From contig CM060732.1 of assembly GCA_030704615.1 (NCBI GenBank), forward strand, positions 58,323,053-58,387,052: DNA of 64,000 bases. Reading direction: 5' to 3'. A program made the translations under genes and the position numbers. This DNA is from Takakia lepidozioides. Its lineage: Eukaryota > Streptophyta > Takakiopsida > Takakiales > Takakiaceae. The notes under the pieces are model-generated. The model was not told the DNA's origin and ran no database searches. It saw only the letters and a program-made list of their open reading frames with translations. The first letter of the stretch is position 1. Every line of letters begins with the position of its first letter. This document shows positions 32,860-43,028 of this stretch, piece after piece.

Positions 32860-33830
32860 GATCATTGAGGTCGGCAACGACTATTAAGAATAAAAAGAAA
32901 TTGTAGTTCTTTGACGTTTTGTACTTTCAAAATTTTGAATGGAGTGTTGTGCTTTAACTGTTTTGTTCAGTTGGAAAGTGGTTGGACACGTCATTTGATG
33001 TTTCCCTAGTAACTTTAAAGTCGGCAACGATTTTAAGAAACCGCTCTGAATTTCTGAAATGAAAAATACGATGATTGTAAACATGCGTTGAGGTGTATAG
33101 ACATTGTCTCGCAGCCCTCATCCGGATCTATTACAGTGTGGGTAGTCGACAACGACCACAAAGAGATCAGAACGAATATGCAGGTTCCAGCAACCGTGAA
33201 TAAGGTACATTTTTAATCAGTTTTATTTTATCTCAAATATGGAACCTACGAAACTCATTTCAACTGTAGAAGGTGTTTCCTCTCACAAATGCAGTCTCAC
33301 GTCCCTATAGTCAGCAACAACTTCAATGATTTCAAGTAGATGAGCTCGATGGCACAACATTAGTGCTTCACACAAACAACTGTGAATCATGGGAATATTG
33401 ATTTCCATGACAATTATTTTGATGCACATTGTTTTGGCCATGTCAGCAACAAATTCCGGTGTGTGAATAATTTGTGTGTTAGGAAATGCTGTTGGTAAGA
33501 TTGTATATCCGGAACGCCAATATCTTGTAGTCGGCACGGCACAGACTACAAGAATTAACTAAAAGAAGATGGATATGGAGTCATATTTGATTGTAAAAAA
33601 GTGGGAGTTGAAAAATGAGCTCATATGAGAAAGAGCTGGAGTTAACAAGTTCATCCAAATGGTCATGTACTTTGTGGTCGGCACAGACTACAAATATTCC
33701 AAGCATGTCCATGTTTCCAAACCTATTTAAAAAATGAGCTTATCCGATGAGAGACTTGGAGTTAACAAGATAATCCAAGATGTCATGCACTTTGTAGTCG
33801 GCACAAACTATAAGGATTCCAAATACTCAT
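32860..33830. repeat. Dispersed hairpin motif, class 3 (TGTAGTCGGCACAGACTACA type)
   Basis: Variants of GTAGTCGGCA(C/A)..ACTAC occur roughly every 100-150 bp (near 32868, 33020, 33145, 33308, 33525, 33682, 33796) in otherwise unrelated sequence. Related motifs occur inside both inverted-repeat arms (28470-28790; 34200-34560). They look like binding-site-type subterminal repeats. Confidence 0.6.
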
Positions 33831-33875
33831 GATATCCAATGCGTCTCTATGGGACCCAAGGACAATGATCGCGAA

Positions 33876-34181
33876 CTAACATCTCCCGATTTCAGATACG
33901 GTGAGAGTTACGTGATCGATGACCTCCTGGTCTTCCCGCATCTTCAAACGTCGCAGCATAATATAGTATAAGTGCTTACAGTGCGTGTAAGATCCTTTTG
34001 CTTTCTTCATTTTGTTAAAATTAGGGCATGTCCACTCCGGACTTCTAGATATGCAAACATTGTACATCTCCCCTATTTTTGCTGATCCCAGTGTGCGCAG
34101 TGTGTACACACATCTAATTCCCGGGCAAGGAACATCCTTGAATGATTGCACCGTGGTCTGCAAAGACTGAGCTAATTTCAT
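33876..34181 (-). pseudogene. SWIM zinc-finger protein fragment, copy 2
   Basis: Paralogue of 29018-29446 on the same strand: SFKDVPCPGIRCVYTLRTLG, YNVCISRSPEWTCPNFNKMK, then YTHCKHLYYIMLRRLKMRED. The first zinc-ligand Cys of the CxC pair is changed to Trp, so the finger is damaged. It sits just inside the right inverted-repeat arm. It lacks a start and is truncated at both ends. Confidence 0.6.
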
Positions 34182-34246
34182 CTTCTTACGAACGATTGCT
34201 GACCGTCTTCTACCGGCATACTATGTCTCATCTTTTCGTTGCGTAC

Positions 34247-34870
34247 GAATCTGGGTGCCATCAACGCATTACCTTCTCTCATGTACGTTGCTCATATGCT
34301 TCTTGAGGTTGTTTACCCATCGTGGGTCATTTGGTCGGTGCCCACTATAATATGAACCAAGTTTTTTTTTGCCACAATGTATAAATTGAACGAATTCTCT
34401 CGTTTGCCCCCCTAATTACATATGCTGTGTTGTAGTCGGTGACAACTACATGACCCGAAATCCGGTTGAGGTACCGTTTTACCCGCGATGGCATGTTGTG
34501 TTATAGTCGCTGTCGATTATAACACCCAAACTATAGCCACAGTTATAGGCGTTGTAACCCTTATTTTCGTTTACTTTTGCAAAAATCAAAATTGTCTCGT
34601 TTATGTATGGCAAAGTCGGTGCGCGGGGATGTCGGGTCCGTGGTTCGGTGTAGATTCGGGCAAGGTTTGGAATAGTCCGTTCATGCATTTTCAACCCCCC
34701 ACGAAGGCTTGCCTGCAGTGCAGCCATGCGCTTGTCGGTATCGCCTCATCATGAATGCTCTTTAATATTCGCCGCCACTACAGCTTGGCGGCAGTTGCAA
34801 CGCCCTCCTCCGCCATCCCATGTGGGAATGGGACCCCTGCCCCTTGCAGGATGTTCAGAGCGACAGTGCA
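34247..34870 (-). repeat. Long inverted repeat, right arm
   Basis: Reverse-complement partner of 28124-28768. The two arms enclose about 5.5 kb holding both SWIM fragments, the RING fragment and the class 1-3 arrays. The outer end merges into the ~480-bp array at 34750-35700. No target duplication could be assigned because both outer ends run into repeats. Confidence 0.75.
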
Positions 34871-35700
34871 TCAAAAACCTGCGTAGACAGGTATGGTATT
34901 CTTAATATATGTATGTATAATGTATCTTCTTGTGCGTAGGTAGGTACGATATTCCTAATATATGTATATATAATGTATTTTCTCTATGAAAAAATACGTA
35001 TGGCTCAACCTGTTTTAGCCACACACTTTTGAGATAGAGCGTTTAGCCCTAATGCCCAGGCAAGATGTTAGGGTAGGTGCACCCCGCAGAGGGCTTGTGT
35101 ACATGGCGTAAGAGGGACTTGTGCGCTACCGTAGCATGAGGGCACATAGCGGCCGGTGGGAGGCGAGGCAACAGAGCGGGTACGAAGGCTCGCCGGCGGT
35201 GCAGCCAGCACCCTGTCGACACCGCCTCATCATGAATGCTCTTTAGTATTCGCCACCACTGCAGCTTGGCGGCAGTTGCAAGGCCCGCCTCTGTCATTCC
35301 ATGTTGGAATATGACCCTTGCCCCTTGCATGATACTCAGAGCGACAGTGCATCAAAAAATTGCGTAGGCAGATATGGTATTCATAATATATGTATGTGTA
35401 ACGTATCTTCTTGTGCGTAGGCATGTATAATATTTCTAATATATGATTTGTGCGCCACTGTGGCATAAAGGGTGAATATCGGGTGGATGGAAAACGGGAC
35501 AGCAAAGTGGGCACGAAGGCTTGCCGATAGTGCAACCAGCGGCCTGTCGACACCGCCTCATCATGAATGCTCTTTAGTATTCGTCGCCACTGCAGCTTGG
35601 TGGCAGTTGCAAGGTCCCCCCCCCCCCGCCATGCCATGTGGAAGTGGAACCCCTGCCCCTTGTAGGATGGTCAGAGCGACAGTGCGTGAAAAACTGCAAG
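34750..35700. repeat. Tandem array of ~480-bp units (3 units)
   Basis: Landmarks at 34769, 35254 and 35581 match the array at 22940-25310. The last unit is shortened (327 bp). It is followed by block B as the first array is followed by block A. Confidence 0.85.
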
Positions 35701-36272
35701 AGGGCAGTAATTCACGTCAGACTTATTTGATTATGTTTGGGATGACTATTAGAATGAGCATTATCAACATATGTACAGTGTGATCGCCAGAGCTAGCGGT
35801 GCTAATTTATTGATTATTATTATTATTATTATTATTATTTTGTTATTTTGTTATTTTAGAGAAGATATATTGCCTTGATTAATTTTATTCATGAATTATT
35901 TGGGGAAAAAAACCCGATTAAGCTATAAGGCGCACACACTGTAATCAGTGTAATAAGAGCCATGCATCCAACAAGTTGGATTATGATTTGGGACAGATCG
36001 TAAAAGAAAAAACCACTTAAATGTAGCAGGTCTATTCCAATTGCCGATCCTTAAACGAACAGATCATTTGACCATATATTGGTTGCCTCACAAATCAGAT
36101 GACTCAGATTTTGCCCATTGACCTTACCCAAAGCAGAATGATTAAAGAGTAATTAAGTCTAGAGGCCTTGGAAGAGGTCTTGAGGTGTTTTCAGTTGACA
36201 TCGCATTCAAACTTTGGCGAACGAGTGGAGGAGGACTCGCAAGTCACGCCATGCTGGTGGAAGAAGCTCTGT

Positions 36273-36871
36273 CTAGACACATTTGTCTTGCGAAGGGGTG
36301 TGGCAGATAATTCGCACAGCCCCATGAACTGCAGAAGGTTGCGTGGATATCACTAGCGCTCCCAGAATTTCGTTCCATGTCTGCACACGTTTTAGTCCAA
36401 GCCTTACGGGCTTCAGTTTGAAGATCATAAAAAATGTGGAAAGAAGCGCAAAGATAATGGCGGTCGTTCCAGATAAGGTATTCTTACACCGTAACTTCCA
36501 CATGTGTCATAGCGTAGATCCTCAGAGGGTTTTAAATACAAAGCAGCTCACAACTCTGGTTTTTGTGTTCTTGTCATAGTTTAGAAACAGATGGGTTTTG
36601 GATATGGCAAATAGGTTTCAGTGTAGGTATAGAGATTTCACCAATGACCATATCTTGGATGGTGCTTGGCAGTGACGCAAACAGTGTTCCAGGGTTTCCT
36701 GCATGGCGGAACAGTAGCACGCACATAGGACTGATGCTTGGAATTGGAGCCATTCCCCCACTTTAAGAACCCTATTCGCAACTTGCCATAGAAAGGCAAA
36801 GATTTTTTAAGGACGAGTTTTGATCCATATTGAGCCCTAGATAACCGACCACTTTTCATCACGAAATCCAA
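36273..36871 (-). pseudogene. LINE C-terminal tail, copy B
   Basis: Paralogue of 25650-26251. The minus strand reads LWKLRCKNTLSGTTA-type sequence at 36503 and upstream fragments of the Cys-rich tail, in broken frames. Non-functional. Confidence 0.35.
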
Positions 36872-36949
36872 TTTTTTTTATTGTTGTAAACATCGCGAAA
36901 GTTTGCGTTTATGATTTTGTTGTTGATAAAAAATAAAAATAAATAAGGA

Positions 36950-37250
36950 TCGTGGTAAATCAGGTGGTCCCAATATTAATAAATAATAATAATGTGTTAT
37001 TGGGACCATCAGCTCTAGTGGTACGGACATTATTAATAAAATAATAATAGAAATGGAACCGTCAGCTTTGGTGGTCCCGACATTAATAATAAAATTGGGA
37101 CCACTGGCTCTAACGGTTTTGATATTATTAATTATTAATAATTAAGATCATCAGCTCTGATGGTCCACATATTAATTTAAAATAGTAATAAAATTGGGAC
37201 TGTCAAATTTGGCGATCCGATATCAATAAAATAAAATAAAAATATTGGAC
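36950..37250. repeat. Hairpin-unit array, class 1 (block B)
   Basis: Counterpart of 26440-26740 with the same unit order (GGTCCCAATATTAATAAATAA spacing type) and scattered substitutions. Confidence 0.75.
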
Positions 37251-37542
37251 CATTGCTATTTTATATTATATATTTATATATTTATATAAACTGATTGGCA
37301 ACGGCAGCGATTGGGCGCTTGTTGGATAACCGTCCAATGACAGCATACCGTAGCTATGCGGGTTTTTTTTTTTTTTTTAAATTTATTTTTTTATTTTCTT
37401 TTGGTCGGACGATTGCCGGGTGACAACGACGCTCGCCCCACTGTCACTGACGGCTGGATGACCATGAATCACAATCTAATTACTAAAATTCAATTTAATT
37501 GAAGTTTTTTTCGTACTTATAATTTCTGAAGGACATGGATAC

Positions 37543-37825
37543 TTAACCCCTAAAGGCCGGCGCGACCTCGCAGCCGTTTTCATCCACGGAATAACTTCCA
37601 TGGATGAAAGCGGATGAAAATGTGTTTGAATGAAAAGTGAGCGCTAGAATTAATCCTACGCGCTCCACTTTACTGCGCCCCCAAAAACCCAAAATTCTGC
37701 CTCTTCAAAGATCACGGGTACCCCCCGATAGATGGATCTGAGGCTGCCACTGTAGTTGATTTGCCGATGTGGCTTGCAGACAGCCCTCAGATGGAAGTGA
37801 CTAGAAAAGTAATAAAAAAGTCTAT
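37543..37825. mobile_element. TTAA piggyBac-like element, 5' part only
   Basis: Begins TTAA + CCCCTAAAGGCCGG as at 27012 and matches its first ~240 bp, with a ~70-bp extra segment (CATGGATGAAAGCGGATG region). It is cut at 37826 by a CACTA-like terminus, so the right TIR is missing. Confidence 0.6.
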
Positions 37826-38200
37826 CACTACAATAGATTGCGGCTTTTATGACTCCCATGGGTGTGCAGTCACGACAAATTTGTGGCAGAAATGCCATAT
37901 GCAGTCGTAAAATGCCTTTTGAAGTCATAACATAGATCACGACGAAGCCGTTTATGCGACTGTATGACTCCGAACTTTGCGCAACACAGGTCAAACACCC
38001 TTTGACCAGGAATATTGCCATGGCGGATATGACTACCAGTCAGGGTCATGCCCATACTAGAATGACGTGTGCATATTGCTAGACGGACATATGACTTCAT
38101 GACTGTCACTCTAATGCATTCTGCCAGATCATCACATGCCGTCATGACATGGAGAGTCTGTGACATGGAACAACTTATGAGGTGTCTACATATGATTGGT
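37826..38200. mobile_element. CACTA-like terminus
   Basis: CACTACAATAGATTGCGGC at 37826 interrupts the TTAA element. It is followed by ~340 bp rich in ATGACT / AGTCAT / GTCGTAAAA motifs in both orientations, the usual make-up of a CACTA subterminal region. The opposite terminus and internal genes were not located in the window. Confidence 0.5.
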
Positions 38201-39091
38201 TAAGTGGTTTTGAAGCAGATTAGTAGGCCGTTTGCGCTTTGTGGAGAAGAATGGAACGTGAAGCCAACATGCTAGAGAGGCGATCTGGAACCGCATCTGT
38301 TTGTGACGTTACGTTCAAATGCCGACGTGCATTTTAGTGTTTGTTGATCGTGGACAACATCAAAAGCAAGCCTCATACTGCAGAATGACAGACGAACAAA
38401 TGATGCATTCAGGGGATAGGCAAATTCATGCAAATCATAAAATTCACTCATGAGAGTGATGCAAAACATTGCTCAACAAAAGTCTTTCCAGCAGTGTAGT
38501 GCTGAATGTACTGCACCCTGCTTGAGCCATTCACAGATAGGGGACTCTACAAGTGAGTCACATGGTGTTAGCTGGGGCATGAGAGAAACTGCCCATAAAA
38601 TGCATCTACGCAAAGAACCCATTCAACCAGTCAGAGCATCATCTATGCGGATTGCCGGATTCTTTTGGGGAAAAATGCAAACATGATAAGTAGGGACCAA
38701 GCTTAAAAGCACTCCGCTGGTATTCAATGGTCCATAAACACGACCCACAAAATCACTGGGGCAATTATGTAATGTAAACTGGAAGGCACATGCACTTTGT
38801 CAACAATGTACCCAAAGGCAGAACTGATGTGTAAATCTGCATGCCGTTCCAAAGTCTATAGTGACATAAATGTCATGTCACGTTGCCAGACAGACACGTC
38901 ATGTAAGTTGGACACCTCCAACACCCTGCTACAAGGACACCCCCAAGGGCAACCCTAGTGTCAGTCTTATGAATCCCATATTATTCATGAATCAACCGGG
39001 ATTACATATTGAATTTTGCCCAATACCACCCTTCATATACTTGAGATAGAGAAAGGCAGTTGGGGGGGGAAGTCGTACTTCATTCTAGGTA
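38201..39091. other. No gene seen
   Basis: Short frames only. It may be the interior of the CACTA-like element starting at 37826. Confidence 0.35.
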
Positions 39092-39395
39092 CTAGTGCAA
39101 CCACGAAATATGCAAAGGGGTACGACATTTCCTGCCATACAACAACTCAAAAGGGGAAAGCTTAGTACTAGCATGAATAGAAGTGTGATAAGCAAACAAC
39201 AGAATTGGAACAGTCATGTCCCACTCGTCAATCAAAGTCTCATTCTTCTCTAACATCTGACACATGGACTTGTTAAAACGCCCCGTCAAGCCATTGCATT
39301 GGGGGTTATAAGGGGCAGTCACCGCATGATTAGTATTCAAGTTAAACAAGACAATATCCATGAGCTGGTTACAAAACTCTGTACCAGGGTCAGTA
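39092..39395 (-). pseudogene. Ty3/gypsy integrase fragment (opposite strand)
   Basis: The minus-strand frame reads IGTDPGTEFCNQLMD (second catalytic Asp), then HAVTAPYNPQCNGLTGRFNK, where the catalytic Glu position after NGLT is Gly, and FAYHTSIHASTKLSPFELLY GRK. It is a different gypsy lineage from the plus-strand pol that begins at its edge. Truncated at both ends and inactive. Confidence 0.75.
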
Positions 39396-42300
39396 CCAAT
39401 CAAGCAGGCAAGGTACAGAATGAATCCCAACTACGCACAGAAGGTTGCAGAAGAGATCAAGAAGTTGGCTGAGGCTAAGTTTATATATCCAATAGAGTAT
39501 ACAACTTGGTTGTCACCCATTGTGATAGTTCCCAAGAAGAATGGTAAACTGAGAGTTTGTGTGAACTACAAGAAGCTGAATGCTTGTACGAAGAAAGATC
39601 ATTTCCCTATTACAGAAGCAGTATTGGACACTGTGGCAGGCCATGAGATGTACTCATTCATGGATGGCTTCAGTGGTTATAATCAAGTGCAAGTGGCAGA
39701 AGAAGACCAATGAAAGACAGCTTTCATCACAGACTGGGGTGCTTATGCATACAAAGTCATGCCCTTTGGACTTTGTAATGCACCAGCAACCTTTCAGAGA
39801 GTGATAAGTGAATCTTTTCATGAGTATCTGGATGATTTCATGCAGGTGTTCTTGGATGATTTTAGTGTGTACAGCTCTAAGAATGAGCACTTGCATAAAT
39901 TCGAGTTATGTCTGGCCAGATGCAGGATGAGAGATCTGGGCCTGAATCCAGATAAATGTACTTTCTGTGTGAACTCAGGCGTGCTTCTGGGACACATTGT
40001 GTGTAAGAGGGGACTTCTTGTGGATCCCAGGAAGACAGAGGCCATTAAAGCCTCTCCACCACCAACAAATGTTAAGAGTCTAAGGAGATTCCTTGGGCAA
40101 ACCAGTTATTACAGAAGATTTGTCAAAAGGTATGCACAAATAGCAGCACCATTGAGCAAGCTTCTGAAGAAAGATGCAGTGTTTGCATGGACAGCTGAAT
40201 GTCAACAGGCTTTTGAGGAACTTACATTGTCAGTAACAACTACACCTGTGCTGATTAACCCTCACTTGCATGTAGTATTTCATGTTCACTGTGATGCCTC
40301 ATGAGAAGCGTTGGGAGCGGTGTTAGCCCAGAATGTTACAGGAAATATAGATTCACCTGTGTACTATGCTAGCAGGTTGATGAACAGTGCTGAAAGAAAC
40401 TATAGCACAACTGAAAGAGAAGCACTGGCAATGATTTATGCAGTCAAGAAATTCAGGCATTACCTATTGGGAAGAAAGTTTATGTTTTATGTGGATCGCC
40501 AGGCTCTGATATATCTGGTGAACAAACCTTTGATAAGTAGAAGGATAGCGAGGTGGTTAATAATCTTGCATGAGTTTGAGTTCGAAGTTGTTTACAAGCC
40601 TGGCCGTTTGCATCTTGTGGCAGATCATTTGTCACGACTAACAACAGGAGAGGTCGCCACAGGAGTAGACGATCAGTTACCTGATGCGAGTTTATTTGTA
40701 ATGGAGGTGCAAGGAAGTGTAGATGAATGGTTAGATTGGCAGTGGCCAATCAGATACTACCTTACTCATGGTTAATGCCCACCTCGTTATGGTAAGGAGC
40801 AGAGGAAAAGAATCCCTATCAAGGCTTTACCTTATACTATGGTAGGAAACAGAATGTATAAGCTAGGACCTGATGGAGTACTTAAACGATGCTTGTACCA
40901 CCATGAAGTAAATAAAGTTTTGGAGGAAGTTCATAAAGGAGTGGCTGGAGGTCATTTTGGAGAAGAGATTACCAGTAGGAAGATACTACTTGCAGGTTAC
41001 TGGTTGCGCAAAGATGTACACAAGTATTGTCAGAGTTTTGATGAATGTCAGAGGCTAGGACCTTTGCAGAGATCTGGAAAGATGGCCTTACATCCTACAA
41101 TGCCTACAGAACCATTTCAGAAATGGGGACTAGACTTTGTTGGACCAATTAACCCACCAGCCAAGAATACACGGAACAGGTACATAATTACAGCCACTGA
41201 TTATACTACGAAGTGGGTGGAAGCTAAAGCTTTGAGGGACAACACAGCCAAGTCCACAGCAAGGTTCCTGTATGAGAACATACTTACACGATTTGGCTGT
41301 CCCTTGGAATTTATCAGTGATCAGGGAAGTCACTTCATTAATGAGACCATTGAATTATTGACTAAAGAGTTCATGATTGTGCATAGGAAAAGTACAACAT
41401 ATTACCCACAGGGTAATGGACAGGCAGAGGCTACCAACAAAATACTATGTACTATCTTGGCTAAGATAGTCAATGCAAACAGAACGGATTGGGATACAAA
41501 GCTGCTGACAGCTTTGTGGTCATACAGGACTTCATATAAAGTCACCACTAAGTATACACCATTCCAATTAGTTTATGGTATGGAAGCTTTACTTCCAGTG
41601 GAATTCCTGTTACCTACCATGAGAACGAAATGGGGAAAGAGAATGGAATTGCAAGATTCAATTAAGGTGAGGAAACATGAATTATACCATGTGGAAGAAG
41701 TACGTGCTGATGCAGCTGATAACATGACCAGAATTCAGATGAAGAGAAAGGAACAGTTTGATGAAGGCAAGATAAAGACTTTTAAGACGGGAGATTTGGT
41801 TCTCTGGTTGCAGAAGAAGGGAAAGATTAAAGCTTCTAAGCTTAAATCACCATGGAAAGGACCTTACGTCATACAGAAAATGTATGATAACAACACCGCC
41901 ATGTTACAAACCATTAATAAAGAGATGCTGGGAAGAGTCAATGCCAATAAGTTGAAGGGGTACAGTGGTATCCATGACAAACCATTGCAGCATGATTTGC
42001 ATGTTGAAACGCAAAAGCAGTCACAGGCTGCGCCAGTGATACCAACGGAGTATGTAGCACTTGTCGCTAAGCCGAGCATATATGACCAGGGCGGGCAGAA
42101 CAAGAGCGACACAGCCTATCACAGCCCAGCAAGGCGCGACACAGCCTATCACAGCCCATCACGACGTGACACAGTATATCACAGCCCAGCACGGCGCAAT
42201 ACAGCCTATCACAACCTACCACAGCGTGTCACAGTCTATCACAGCTTACCACAGTGCAACACAGCCTATCACAGCGTACCACAGTATGACACAACCTGTC

Positions 42301-42983
42301 ACAGCTCAACACAGCCTATTAGCGTTACACAATCCATTGAATCAGTGATAGGTGGACGCAGGATAACTTCAGGGAAATGGCCGGCGGAAGAAAGGACGGA
42401 AGCCAGTTTAGAAAATGACACGTGGAAGTCAGGGCGCAACACACAGCTGAGAAGGAAGTGCAAGAACAGGTGTCATCAAGAAAGAGGACAAGAATGGCCG
42501 TCAAAATACCTACTTAGCACGTCAATTCGGATGAATGGCGGGCCCATTAATGAATACGGAAAAAGGGCAACAGAACAAACGGCAAGTACAGAAAAGCGAA
42601 ATTCTTGTCACATGTGTTATCATAGTGGACAGTCCAGCAGGGAAAGTCCACTAAAGACAATTAAATCTAAAATCCAGTCACAGCGGTTACAGCCAATCGA
42701 AAGCCAGAAAAGGGATCAAGAAATTGGAGGGAATTTAAGCGCAAGAGTCGGCGTCGTTCTAAGTAACGGGCGTCTCGACGGGACAAACCATCAATGCTAT
42801 AGCTTTGAAGCTATGGAGGAACTAACAAACTATACGCTCGCAATATTACTTACGCAATGGCATAGGGACGGAAGAACAGAGCGAATCTTTTCTCTTAATC
42901 GATGCTTGCAAGCCCCGCAGGCTTACAAGAAATTACCCATAGCTTTTTGTGGCAACCATACGTTTATGCTTTGTGCCCTGTAG
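39396..42983 (+). pseudogene. Ty3/gypsy pol (RT-RNase H-integrase), copy 1, 5'-truncated
   Basis: One plus-strand frame spans RT, RNase H and integrase with three stops: TGA 39711-39713, TGA 40302-40304 and TAA 40773-40775, each a likely single-base change. RT starts at QARYRMNPNYAQK and has WLSPIVIVPKKNGKLRVCVN, FMDGFSGYNQV, KVMPFGLCNAP and the catalytic FLDDFSVY. RNase H has VHCDAS, STTEREALAMIYAVKKF. Integrase has an HHCC-like start, WGLDFVGP (D), FISDQGSH (D), YYPQGNGQAEATNK (E) and a GPY/F-like end (SPWKGPYVIQKMYDNNTAML). There is no chromodomain, so a non-chromovirus (Tat-like) lineage is inferred. Gag, protease and 5' LTR are absent; the left edge abuts an opposite-strand integrase fragment. 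After integrase the frame runs through a 10-residue repeat (DTAYHSPARR type) and a weakly conserved tail. Confidence 0.9.
42100..42330 (+). repeat. 30-bp (3 x ~10 bp) in-frame repeat, copy 1
   Basis: Seven to eight units of about 30 bp made from ~10-bp CACAGCCTAT / CACAGCCCAN steps, translated as DTAYHSP(A/S)RR-like decapeptides in the pol frame. The homologous array in copy 2 (58160-58460) has more units. Confidence 0.9.
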
Positions 42984-43028
42984 GCATTTCTTCAATTGTT
43001 ACAGCCAAAACCTTTCTGTGGGTCTAGA

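Larger units (their letters stand above)
35700..37542. repeat. Duplicated block B (paralogue of 25311-27011)
   Basis: Same order of features as block A: TTATTATT-rich tract, LINE tail, hairpin array, TTAA element end. Block B has an extra ~90-bp stretch near 36245-36390 that block A lacks (or lost). Confidence 0.8.

Noticed and set aside
42100-42330. CRISPR array
   Set aside because: Units are contiguous decapeptide-coding repeats without unique spacers, in a plant retrotransposon.
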